Shown here: piece by piece, positions 24,010 to 36,200 of the stretch
Layout of the letters: the number at the start of each line of letters is the position of its first letter
Numbering within the stretch: position 1 is the first letter of the stretch
DNA from: Centroberyx gerrardi
Lineage: Eukaryota; Chordata; Actinopteri; Beryciformes; Berycidae
NCBI RefSeq assembly: GCF_048128805.1
Contig: NC_136010.1
Coordinates: forward strand, 26,796,480 to 26,860,479
DNA length: 64,000 nt
Reading direction: 5' to 3'
Position numbers and translations under genes: made by a program
The notes under the pieces: generated by a model
Told to the model about the DNA's origin: nothing
Database searches by the model: none
The model's input: only the letters and a program-made list of their open reading frames with translations

Positions 24010-25010
24010 ACACACAGAAAAATAAAGGTGCGAACTGGAACCGGGTTAGGCCTTTCAAAAACCTTGTAATATCCCAAAGAACCATATATGGTTCTTTAAA
24101 AGTAAAAGGTTCTTAATTCTTAGTTATACAACAGTTAGTTCCGGCAATTTGATTGGACAAGAGGCATTCCATGAGTGCTGATATACAGTATAACAGCACT
24201 GGGACGCTGTACTGTATGTATCACTCCGCTTCACAGGTGTTCTAATGTAACCTTGATTAGGCTGCATTCACACACAGCGTTTTTCTGTGTGGAGAAAGCT
24301 CTGCCTGGAGCGCTTCTTTTGAGGAGAAATAAAAAGCGGATCACGACAACGTCATCTGACGTTAGCTGAGTAGCTGGCTAGCTAACCAGCTGGTTAGCAC
24401 TTCTAGCAGACAATACAGTGTTGTGCAACAAACAAATGCTTACCAGATATTCCCAGTACATGCCCACACAAAACTCTAACTTCATTCGCACCTAGCGACA
24501 GCGATATGGATACATTTGACCTTAATTATGAACGATCGGCCGAGGCGGAAGGTTGGGAAGAAAGTAAGCTGAAATCGTCTGTGCTAACCTCAAAGTAGCT
24601 ACTTCCAATAATTAAGCAATATCACACTCGAGGTCGTGCTGTTGTACTGTATATCAGCACGGGTGTGATTATCTTCGGCACTCTGCCTGCGGCCTCGTGC
24701 CTACGACCGAATCACAGCCGTGCTGATATACAGTACAACAGCACTCCCTCTCGTGTGATATTGCTTAATTATTGGATGGTGGGTGATGGCATACATGTGG
24801 AAAATAACCAAACCCCTCCATAGATAGTACATATTGTGCAATTGCAAATGAGGCAATACAAGGGCAGATAAACAAAAACACATTGTAAGTGTCTAAGCAA
24901 AAGAGTGAAATGAAATGGTTCTTTAAAGAACCTTGGTCTTCTTTATGGAACCAGAAATGGTTCTTCTATAACATCACTCTGAAGAACCATTTTCAGCACC
25001 TTTATTTCAA
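24010..25010. mobile_element. AGAACC-repeat MITE split by another insertion
   Basis: The outer parts (24010-24120 and about 24890-25010) carry repeated GGTTCTTT/AAAGAACC blocks and a CATCACTCTGAAGAACC motif characteristic of a fish MITE. They are separated by an unrelated inverted-repeat element at about 24140-24790. The outer borders are approximate. Confidence 0.5.
24605..24775. repeat. Long inverted repeat (about 66-base arms)
   Basis: CCAATAATTAAGCAATATCA begins the left arm at 24605, and the right arm ends with its exact complement TGATATTGCTTAATTATTGG at 24775. The arms also pair through a TACTGTATATCAGCACGG block, with a spacer of about 39 bases. The unit appears to be the right half of an element beginning near 24140, where a related GTGCTGATATACAGTATAAC block occurs. 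Confidence 0.8.
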
Positions 25011-27188
25011 AGTAGATACCCAGCCTGAACATGTATGTCAAGCTCACCCTCAGGTGAGGGTGAACCCCAGGATGGGTAAAATTAAAAGCACTATTGACAA
25101 TTATAATACTACAGGTTATGTAAGTTCTAAAGCTTAAAAAAGCTATTGAATAAAAAAAGGCTGCATACACCATTTGTATTGTTGACAAAACAGAAGGACC
25201 TTTATTTGAACAATAATAAAGGCACAAGACAGAGGTCTTTCTGCTTTTTTGTTCTATGAGAGCAGTATTTTGCCATCAGCTTGCTTCTTATATTTGTAGT
25301 AATTACAAATTTCCCCAACAAGCACACATCAATGCCTACATCTCCATTATAGATATATGAAACACAGGCATGTCACAAAATGTATTTAGCAAAACAGTCT
25401 CTCAAGTCTGGCTTCAGAGTAGGACATATATCATTTTGTCCATTGTTTGTCTTAATCTCATGTGATGCATACCACCTGCACAGAGACATTGCCATTTATA
25501 GTATTTATAAAGGATAGATGATACAGAAAAATCACTTTTAAAATAACAGGTGAGCAATGGCTAGACTACAAACAATAATATTTTCCTGGACAGCCTTGGT
25601 CCATTTTTAACTGCAATCGTACGTCACTGAAACAATCACAGCACAGTCAGCAAATCATAAAAATAAAATTTTATAAAAAATAATCTCTTAAATAAAACAA
25701 TAGGTAGAGACATGATACATATAAGGAATGCTTGATGTATACATATGTGCCATCATGTTTGCTCAACCTAACCTGGATTTTATATCCATCAATAAAAAAA
25801 TCAGTTCCTTTTACTTGCATACTATAGCAATAGTTTGTTGGCTATTTTGTTCATCCTTTATTAGTTTTGCTTTGAGTCACATCTTTAGTCCCTTTGCTTT
25901 GAGGAGTCACAATGAAATTATGTACTGGAAAAATTGACCAGAAACATACTCTTTTGCTAGAAATTAATAGTAGTGACTGCAAGGATTTGAAAGCTGAAAT
26001 AGGTAGTTTCTTCTAATACAAAATGTATTGTAGTCCTTTTAAATTACTATACCAAAAAATCTTGGTCAGCATACCCCAAGATTGTCAAAGAGAAGATTGA
26101 CCTTCCCCTAAACACACTTTAAACACTTGGATTTGGCTGAATATCGGTGAAAATATTTCTCCCCTACCACACTTTGGTCCATATTCATAAAACTCAGAGG
26201 TAACAGCATTGTGCAGCGCAAAATCTGCAGTGCGGTAATTTGAGGTGATTCGCCACCGCTACGGAGACACTTTACCGTGGCGTTATTGTGAAAGCCAATG
26301 AAAATCAATATGTAAATGAGGTGTTGCATATTAAACACCCTCGTGATCATCCACACCCATGTGCAAACACAATGGAACGCAAACTAGATCTGTCACATAG
26401 GAAAAGAACATAGCTTTTAGAGATATTTTGTTTATCAATCAAAGTTTTTCAATGGAGATAATCATAAGTTGGAACTATACTGCCTTGCCCCATCTATAAA
26501 TATAATAAACCCCATTTATGATTAGGGAAAATGTCTACTGCCACGGTCTTACCCACTAAGGTGTAGTTAACTCTGGTGGTGAGTTTTATAAATATGGGCC
26601 TTTATATATTACAAGTGCAATAAATTTGTTCGTGTAATTACAGATTTTTGAGGCGTTTAAAAATGTTTTGCTCAACACTGAATGAACTGACATGATCACT
26701 AAGCAAACTCTCAGTAGTCGCAAGCCATAATGGAATGGCGACCTGGTTTTAGTGCATTCCACTTAGATACCCGGTAAACAAAATGTACAGACAAGTCAAA
26801 AATAAAAGTGCTACAGTGACAATGATAAAATGTAGTTAGCCAAGGTCAAGGGAAAGATCCAGTTATGACGGTAGTAAAGAAAACGTGACCTCTTGAAGGA
26901 ATATTTCACTTTAGTAGCACAGAACATATTTTTTTGTACCCCTACCTCTATAACCACGCATTCAGACTGGGAGCAAGTCTGTGAAGAAGTCCGTTCATTT
27001 CCTATAAAGCTGAACGACCATGGAAACTCGGTGGGACAGTGTGTGGACGGTCACCAAGCTTGTCGGCTGAGAAAAGTTGCGGCTGAACTCTTCGCGATCA
27101 TTGGGCATCAACAGCCAATCGGATTTCTGCACTCCTTTGTTTCCCTATCAGTGCGATTTGCTTCAATAGTTCCGCTGGCTAGCGCAAA

Positions 27189-27318
27189 ATGGACGAGACG
27201 TATATTACAGCCATTCAAAGCTTCCCAGTTGTCTACAACTTTTATTTGAAAGACTTCAGGAATAAACGTCCCCAAAATTCTGCTTGGAGAATGGTTGCAT
27301 CAATCGTTGGGATTGACG
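27189..27318 (+). pseudogene. MADF-domain gene fragment (Harbinger-type element protein)
   Basis: From the ATG the frame reads MDETYITAIQSFPVVYNF then YLKDFRNKRPQNSAWRMVAS, ending at a good donor G|GTGAGC. The spacing Y-N-F-Y-L-K-D-F-R-N-K and a following A-W matches the start of MADF domains, which occur in the DNA-binding protein of PIF/Harbinger transposons and in some host regulators. I find no second exon. A truncated, frameshifted relative lies at 34236-34330, so this is most likely a transposon-derived relic rather than a host gene. Confidence 0.55.
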
Positions 27319-28088
27319 GTGAGCTTGAAAGTGATTTTATTGAGTTATTTCTGTTCAGTTTCGATTAATGCCATCTAACTAGCTACGTTTACTCATCAAA
27401 ACAATGTAACGTTGTACTGCACGAGACCACTACATAGATGCTATCAAAGCCTCTCACATCGCCCGCAGTCGATCAGAATAGAGCAATCCATCCACAAATT
27501 TGCTCACAGTGTGAATGCACGGTAAGTGTTCATGAAGCGTCAACCATCAATATTGGCCATTTCGGTGGTCCGTAATTATGACCATCAACTTTGTTTCTTG
27601 CTTACTTATATATATATATGTATACACACTATATAGAAGCAAAGTAAAGTAAATCCAGGTATTATTACTCATTTCTGTGTCCATAAATGAGTAATGTGTT
27701 CAGTGTCTACTTATTGATATGTATTTTTTTCTGTTACAATTATTGATATTGATTTGAGCCAGGGAGAAACCTGATTTCCAGTTATGCCAGTGGATCCTCA
27801 GAGCAGCTAATGCTAAAGGCTGACTCTTCCTGAACACTGATGCTGCTATGCATGTTGAAAAGTGAAATTTCATACCCAAGTAAATAAAAAGACCGAAAGA
27901 TATCGCTTATCAGCGAGCCGTGTTCCCCCTTTGTACCATTAAGAATGTGTATATGGTTATGTATATATTATATCTGTTTGGAAGTGCATACATGCGTTGG
28001 GAATGGACAGAGATAAAGGCTCAGGACCAGGTTAAACAGTTTGTGTTTGAAGGACGGCAAGACGTCAGCACTTCATTATAGAGGCAGG

Positions 28089-29906
28089 TCAAACAGTGAT
28101 GTAGTGCTGTCGGAGTTTGGCCTGAAGGAACTCATGGGTTAAATTATGTCTTGTGATTATCCCAACAATCTGAAAGAGATGGCAAATAAGTGTCTCATTA
28201 GAAACAACATAATCCACTGCACACTAGAGAGACACAAATACAAATCTGCAGGTTTCAGAAAGCCAAATCTAATACTTTTTAACATTTTTATAATGCTACC
28301 TGAAATTGAATGTAAGACCAATTTGGAAACCAAAGTAAAGAAACAAAGATGGCAAAACCCAGCCTATTTCTGTTTTCATCAAGTTCTGGAACTTGATGAA
28401 TGTTCTGAAATTAAAAATTGGCGTATATATAGAGTATAGGAAAACAGAGGATCCCACTCTATAATAACATTATGGGGGAAGCAGTGAATACTTGTATAAT
28501 TTGTGGCATGAATATAATCAAATTTAAATATACTTCTTATCAGCACAAAATATCGACAGCTTCAATCCAAAAATATTGATTTCAGCCTTCAAAAACCAAT
28601 GTCGAATCCACACCTTTATCATTTTGGAATACAACTACTCATTTTCAAAGTGATACTTACTTCTCCCACAGCATTGACCACTGGTAGGTGTCGCAGGCCC
28701 ATGGTCCTGAACAGGTTGAATACCTGGGAAACGTGGGTGTTCGGTGACACCGTGTAGGGACACGGGTTCATGTAGGGCGTGACATCCTGGGAATATGGCC
28801 ATTGGAGAATTATAGCAACAACATCAAATGTACAGACTAGAAAACTTAAATATCCTAAAATTAGAGATGTATACGACACAATAGCAACTGATTTTGTATT
28901 TTTGACTGAATATCAAATTTTTACATTCAAATTGCTCTGTCCTATTCTAATCCAGACAGTACTCTACATCAGTGGTTCTCAACGTGGGGTCAGGGGACCA
29001 CCAGGGGTCCTTGAGGGGGTTGCAGGGGGGTACCCAGTAAATTGATGAATTGTTAACCTTCACCATTATTTAATTTATAAGAAGTTAATACAATTATGTA
29101 GAAGAATGTATTTTGATCATAGTTTCACTGTTATCTCTCTACCTACAATACAGATAGTCATGGAATTCTGGACAAAATCATATCCAACAATAAAAATATT
29201 TAATATTTTGGTCCGAGAGACAAAATCTCATCAAATGGGGGTGTGTGGCTCTAATGTGGACTAAATTAGGGTCCTTGATATGAAAAAGGTTGAGAATCAC
29301 TGCTCTACATAATTAATTGTGAGTGTTTGACAGAATGGGTCTTACCACTATCATGCGGGGATTGAGCAGCGCCAGGTCCAAGTCATGGATGTCAGGGTAA
29401 CGTGGGTAATCCTCAGTCATCTCTGCAAAGGACAATCTGGGCTGAGTGGCGCTCTGTGTTGGACGGCATGGGGAGACAGACAGTTGGATGTAGAGAATGA
29501 CAATTAAAATATGTTAGACCAGGGATTCTTTACAAACACACCCTGAAATGTGCCCACTCCCTTCCTCAGTGGCCTTGGTTCCGGAAGTAAATTTCCCATT
29601 CATTTAGTCCATAGACATTTCAGAAAATCCCGGTGTAAAGAGTTTGAAGCTTTGAATTGAACCAACCAGTGCGAATCACGGCAAATGAATCACAAGCTTT
29701 TAGCAATAGATACAGAAACAAGTGAAAACTGGCTTAGTGGTAGTTTCAAGCTCACCACCTGTTTTGTCTATGAAGCTGACAGGTTAAAGTATCAAACCCA
29801 GGTACCCAAGTATATCAATTGTACATTCAAAATTTCCAATAATTCCCAACATCTAGGCTAAGCTAATAACATCACACAAACAACAAAAATCAAGAAGACC
29901 CAAGGC

Positions 29907-29957
<51 letters not shown>

Positions 29958-32900
29958 CTCCCCTTGAATGTCTCTCCATAGATATTTCAAGTCTAACCGC
30001 CACTATAAGTGGCTCCTTTAAAAATAGGAAGATGCGTACAATAATACTACGGAGCTCTAAGGCAAACACAAGTTGTAGAAGCAAGATCCGCAATTCTAGA
30101 GTGACACTGCGAATGAAGTCAATTCCCTTTCCCTGTGGTTACGCAGTGTTGTTGTAACTAAGAGAATCCCTGAACAAAATATTTAATTCATGCGTAGACT
30201 ATCAGCGCAAAGTATCAGCTATCGGCAGCTTCACACCTCACTTCTAAGTTTGTGTGACTGACCGACTGGTTCTCGGCGTAGCAGACCCTCCGGATGAGCA
30301 GGTTGACCAGCTGGGATCGTAGGATGAGGCCATGGAAGGTGAGCGGTCTGAAGCGCTCCTCCATGGTCCACTCCTCGCTGGGCGACTGGTCGGGGCACAG
30401 GTTGGGGTAGGGCGCATGTCTGCACATGGACAGCAAGAAAGACACAACAAACAAGCGAGAGTAAATAGGTTAACATGTCACCAAATCATACAATAATGTG
30501 GAAATAAGAATAACGCACATATCGTATCATAAATTAGACCTGCTCATGTGCTTCACAATATATAGTGTGAGTAATGGCTGTGTACAACGATACAATGGCT
30601 GCTTTGGCCTGTTAGAGGATGCTGCCAATCCACTAAGCAGAGAACGAGTTTGATTTTTCTGGCCCATGATGATGATTGGTGTTTATGTCCATTTCACCTC
30701 CGGGGCTCTGTATATTCGAACTTGGGCGGCACCAAATAACTGCACTGCGGGTTCCGGTGCTCTTCCAAGAGTGAGTGAGAACATAATCTGAACCAACTAC
30801 AGGAAACGACCCCAGAATGCAAGGTTTTATAGGTATAAAGTGATGGATGTTGACATCTGATAGCCAGCAGTTCCTCATACTTGGAAAGCCTCCCATAACA
30901 GCATAACAGGCCACAACCGCAGTCTGTACTGATGCTCATATTCAGCCATTTCTTAATGTGTTCTCACCTGGTGTGAAGACCAGAGATGATAAATTACAGC
31001 AAAGAGCACAGACAAGTCCATCATGCTTAGCTTAAATTATAGGGACTGGAATCAGATTTGTTTAATCTTTTTGTTATGGATTAATTCTTGGTAAACTGTA
31101 GACACTGTAGCGCCAAAAACCAAACAAACAACGTTCAAAGTGGCTTAAATCAGCGTCTTGTCCATTCTGACGTTTAGTGAACAGTAACTGAACCTCTCTA
31201 CCCTAGCTGCATGCTTTATACTTATGCTTTATTTATGTGTGACTTTTCCATTGGAGGTGCAAGCTGTTTGCCAAAACAGAGAGGTATACCTAATAAAATG
31301 GATACTGATTGTGTGCGTGCGTGTGTGTGTGTGTCTCCCCTACCTCCTCTCTAACATCTGCTGCAGCATGTCCTCTCCCTCCTCAGCGGGCTCCACCACT
31401 GCGGCCTGGTCGTCACAAACGTTCCTCAGTTCGCTGGACGGGTACGACTTCATGGACTGGCAGCGCCGCCGCTGCTCCCCGGCACGCGACACAACACTGG
31501 ATTTCTACACGGAACAGCAGGGAGTAGGTGTGGACTGATATATTGGTTTGCTGTGACGGAAAAGACTTTCACATTGAGCCACGAGACGCCGGCCCACCCG
31601 AACACGCATGGCCAAACTGAAGACCATTGTTTGAGATAAGTGACATGAAAAACAATTCCTACCGTTTCAAATGCCTGCAGTATTCCGCATCTAAAAAATC
31701 TGTGTTCCAAGGAGTCACCCTCAAACTCGAGAAAGCAAGCTGATATCACGTTTACCAATAATCACTTTAATATGTGTGTAGTGTTCCTATAGAGACAAGG
31801 TCAACTAGGCCTCTTCGCTTAAATTTGACTTTGGTGCTGTATCACCTGTTAGGAGAAATAAAGAAGGCAAAGGCAAATCATTAGGGTCTTCTGGTGAATT
31901 CGGGATACAAGTGATCCAGAGAACAGCACTTTATTTCAATAAAATCTCAACTTTTGGAATTTATTCACACTGCTCGCTACCACCCACTAGGATGGAAGAA
32001 GATTAAGGTATAACAGGCCAACCTATTCTAAAAGTTGAAACTTAAGTGAAATAAAGTGCTGTTTGATGTATTGGGTGCATTCCAAATTGAAGAGTGAATA
32101 CCAACGACTCATAAATGTCTGAAGTCATGTTCTATGAAGTGTGGATGTTTGCTGAGAAACATTACATTACCAGATTATTGAATGGAGTTTGGTGTGACGT
32201 TCGGGGCCAGGGGCATTCATACTTTTACTCAAGTAATGGGTACAGTCACCTGTGTGATACTCTCTGACTTATTTCTGTCACTTATTTCTGTTACGTGAGG
32301 CTGGAGTCAGCCCTTCTTAACATGGTCCTCTATATCCCTCTACTGATGATAGGGTGCAAGTGCTTCCCTATACGACAGTGGTTCTCAACCTTTTTGGCTT
32401 GTGACCCCTTAAAACAAAGCGATGTCCACTTGTGACCCCAGTCACAGGCTGCATATGGAGAGAGGTGAACAGTTTAACCAAAGAATGATTTTCCCTTTTC
32501 AGGTTGTTCCATTTGATTAATTATCAGAGTGGGCCTAGAGGCCTAAACTATTCAGCATTTCACAAGAAAAAAACAAAAAACAGAGAAAAATTATAAAAAA
32601 TAGGCATGATAATTCATTTTTATGGTAGAAATGTTTTTTTTCCTATCCCATAAATCATCTCGTGACCCCCCTAAATGATCTTGCGACCACCTGGGAGTGC
32701 AGCAGCTATTTTCTGCCCCATGAGATTTGGTATTGATTCATTTTTTAATGTCTGGAACTGTCTGGAAAAAACCTACACATTGAAGGGGAGTGGACTGCTC
32801 CACCTCTGCTTAAAAAAAAAAATTTTCCCCATGCCCACTGTTGCAATGTGGCTGTGTGGTGGCAGGGTGTATATAGTCATTAGAGAGATGTCAGTGTGTC

Positions 32901-33218
32901 CATCAACAGCCATTTGTCCTGCAGAAGTGTCCTTCAGCAAGACACTGAACCCCTCCTCATTCATTGTAAGTCCCTCTGGATATGAGCTGTCAGCTAAATG
33001 CCTAAAAATGTAAAAACCGCATGGGACGTACCTTGAAGCGGATGTTGTTGCTGACCAGGATGTTGCCCTTCATGAAGTCCCGTTCATTCTGCCGGTTTTC
33101 AGTGACCACAGGGAAGGCGTGGTAGACAGTGGTACGCAAGATGCTGACCAGAGACTGGACTCGGGTATGGGGGTAGACGTAAGTAAGGTTGGGCTCCATG
33201 ATATCACTGGCCGTCAGC
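28089..33218 (-). CDS. clcn6: clcn6 exons 18-23: cytosolic CBS domain pair
   Basis: Exon 18 33032-33218, 19 31344-31504, 20 30263-30419, 21 29346-29453, 22 28661-28786, 23 28089-28169 (stop TGA at 28089-28091); residues 592-864. CBS1 starts at [20 protein letters not shown] in exon 18. CBS2 spans exons 21-23 ([20 protein letters not shown], then [13 protein letters not shown]). Exon 19 codes the variable linker rich in Arg and Glu. A CA repeat begins 9 bases inside intron 19. Confidence 0.95.
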
Positions 33219-36200
33219 CTTTGAGGGACGTGGGAGTAAGATGTTAGGGTTCACCCAATATTGGTTTTTGAAGGTCAAGACTAATACTTTTGGATTGAAG
33301 CTGCTGACACTGAATGTCTAACAATTACCTATAGGAAAAATTAGGGCAGGAGCTCTCATTTTGCTGGTTTCTTTCAATTCTTTTGTATTCTGTCCATTTT
33401 TCTTTTAATAGGAGCCATGCTGATTCTGTTTCTGCCTAATTATGGTGGCCTTCCTCAGCAGAATGGAGGTGACTGAGGTCATTTTTCACAGTTGAGTGCT
33501 GTCCCTGCCCTAACTTTCCCTTCGGGTAATTCTTTGACTGTGATTGGTTTGTGGCAAAGCACCCTGTCAAAATTAGGAGAAGCGCATTTGATTTATCTCC
33601 TTCTGAGTTGATATTGAGTGTCTTTAAATTTGAATATTTCTATGCCAAAAAAGTCCAGAAAATTCAGAATTCAGTGTTTCCACCAGAATCATATTCTTGT
33701 CAGGGTGGAAAAAGCTAATAATAATAACATATTCATGCATACTTGTGTGGAATCCAATCAAATATTTTTACAATAAATCGAACAAGTTGCATCATATCCA
33801 CCATATCAGAGGAAAGGCCAATATTGGCAAACCAATGTAGACACAGTATATAGGTATAAAGAGAGAGACACAGAGAAAGATCATTTGTGATTGCAGTAAA
33901 AAAAAAAGGCATTTTGCCGTTTTTTAAATTACTATGGTAATTATGGTGGGACGGTAATTGAGCTTCAGTCAAGAGGCGGAGCCAGGAGTGGCCCATTGGT
34001 ACAATGAGGTGCCCCTGCACCTAATTAACCTTTCTGTATATGGGTGCACTCTTTTCAGGGCACCCAGTACCCTCCCAGTAACTTTATGGGCAGACAGCGG
34101 CAAGGGCGCAGAGTACTGCCATAATTGTATAAGCTGGCGGCAGCAGCAAAACAAATAAAACCCCTGACAGATGGAGTGAGAAGTGAAATGTAGTTTAATT
34201 TACATCTAGTCTAGTCAATCTACATCAGTACGGAAACAAGGCTCACTACAACTTTTATTTGAAAGACTACAGGAATAAACAATGCTTGGAGAACATTTGC
34301 ATTGGTTGATGGTTGAAGCTCTTGAAGTAAGGAGTGAGGAGTTTTTTCTGTTTATTTTTTTATTAATGCTACCTAACGTGTGCTCGCCAGCTAGCTATGT
34401 TAACTCATCACAACAATGTAATGTTATGAAAGGCAATACAAAAGCAGCAAAAAATTACATGATTTGCCTGTTCAATACTTTGTAGCAGCAAACCGCTACA
34501 CAGATGCAATTGGAGCCTCTTGCACCGCTCACACTGCTGATCATTCATGCCACTGCTGCTGTTGACCAAAGTCAATGCAAACTCCCTCAACCTCCTCCTG
34601 CTATTATCTGTACACAGGATGCTTGTGCAAGCTATCTCTGAATTATGTCTGGTTTTATGTTGGTTTCCATATTATTAAATGATATATGTCTACTATGCCT
34701 AGGGGGGTTTATTGCGCTCCCCGCAGAATCGCTCGCTTGCTGCTTGGATTCATTTGGGGAGCATCCTCAACAGCAGAGCCTTTTCCGCCAAATACAACTG
34801 CATAACCATTTGTGCTACAAATGGTCCAAACTCCTTTGACGTAAGTGTCTCTGACTGAAATGTCTTACTTGTCCATCTCCACCTCTGTCTCCCACTCCAG
34901 CAGAGGCACTCCTCTCAGCTCAATGTGGATATCGTAGATGCCTTTGTTGAAGAAATCTCCTGTCCACTTGGCAACCTGATAATATCACATAAACCCAGCA
35001 TGTAATACATTAGTGAATGATAGACTACTCGTTTGTCAATGAATCTAGAAGTTTCTCACTATTGATGTAAGACAAAAAGGGAAAGCTATAATGAAGAAAT
35101 AATGACAGCATTTTATCATTGTTGGAGTTGGAATCATCTGAACATGGAATCATCTTAAATGACAGAATTAACAGACAATGACTATAAAATATGTTGAAAT
35201 AAATAAACACAACACTTCTCGTTATACCATCAGCGTTATCATGATGGGCAGTCCATATGTGATTTCATTGGTGGATTCAATGAGGATGACAGTCAGACTG
35301 ATGGTCATCCTGACCACGCCCCCGAGGAAGGAGGCTGCTCCAATCAGAGCAAAGGTCCCAGAGTAGATTTCCATTCCTAGGTTTCTGACATATGACAGAC
35401 AGACAGTAAGAACCAGTTAGGAATGTGGAGGTCACTGGATTTTTTACACCATCACTCAAAACAAAGTCAATGGTGAGCAGGCGGATGGGGAAAACATTGT
35501 ATGACCTATTGTGAATAATTTCCCACCAATTACCTTTGAGTATGGGAGGTTTACAAACATGTATTACATCCTGTATTTTTTCCATTCATCCACAGCATGA
35601 ATGTATGATGAGAAAAGTGGCCGAGGGAAACCAAACGGGGGGCGAGGGAATGCACAGTGAGAATGTCGTGCCTGGAGTGCATAAAGACCCTGGCCAACAA
35701 GCTGTCACCCACAGTTATTAGGCATGGCTGCAAGATGGTGAGGGCTAACAATCATTACTTGCGGCTGAGCAGAGTTCAAAAGCATGGCTGTGACAGCAGA
35801 GGTTGGCAATGGAAATGGGTCAAAGGCTACGTTCACACTACAGGTTCCCAAATCATATTTTTTGGCCTACATGTCAGACAGATCTGATGTTTTCAGAGCA
35901 GTGAGAACACCAAAAAACACATGGAATCTGATATTTTTAATTCCGATTTGGCCTACAGTTGTATGTGGTCCTAGATCCAATACATATCTGATACACGGCA
36001 ATACCTAAGTCTGATTGGTCAGATTTGTGTGGTTTTTGCGTCACACTCCACAGCGCAGATCCTTGTTGTCATTACTCTGCGTTGGCGCACTTCGGAAAAA
36101 GATGGAGGACAGCAACAACGATGGAAGTCGAAAGGCAAATATTCCTTAAAATGAACGTTTCACGGTCACTTTTCAAACGTGAATGAGAACAGTTAAAACA

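Larger units (their letters stand above)
22478..28088. other. Convergent intergenic stretch between nppa and clcn6
   Basis: nppa and clcn6 end towards each other here. Apart from the clcn6 3' UTR, whose end I cannot place, the stretch holds a nested pair of inverted-repeat elements (24.0-25.0 kb) and a MADF-type coding fragment (27.2 kb). Between 25.0 and 26.8 kb I see AT-rich single-copy-looking sequence with no exon. Minus-strand poly(A) candidates include an AATAAA at about 25200. Confidence 0.5.

Noticed and set aside
26893-27249. 118-codon open frame on the plus strand
   Set aside because: It is in a different frame from the MADF-like exon and shows no recognisable domain; composition looks like chance read-through.
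30231-30476. Alternative open frames over clcn6 exons 20 and 19
   Set aside because: They are out-of-frame shadows of GC-rich exons; the phase-consistent frame matches CLC-6.
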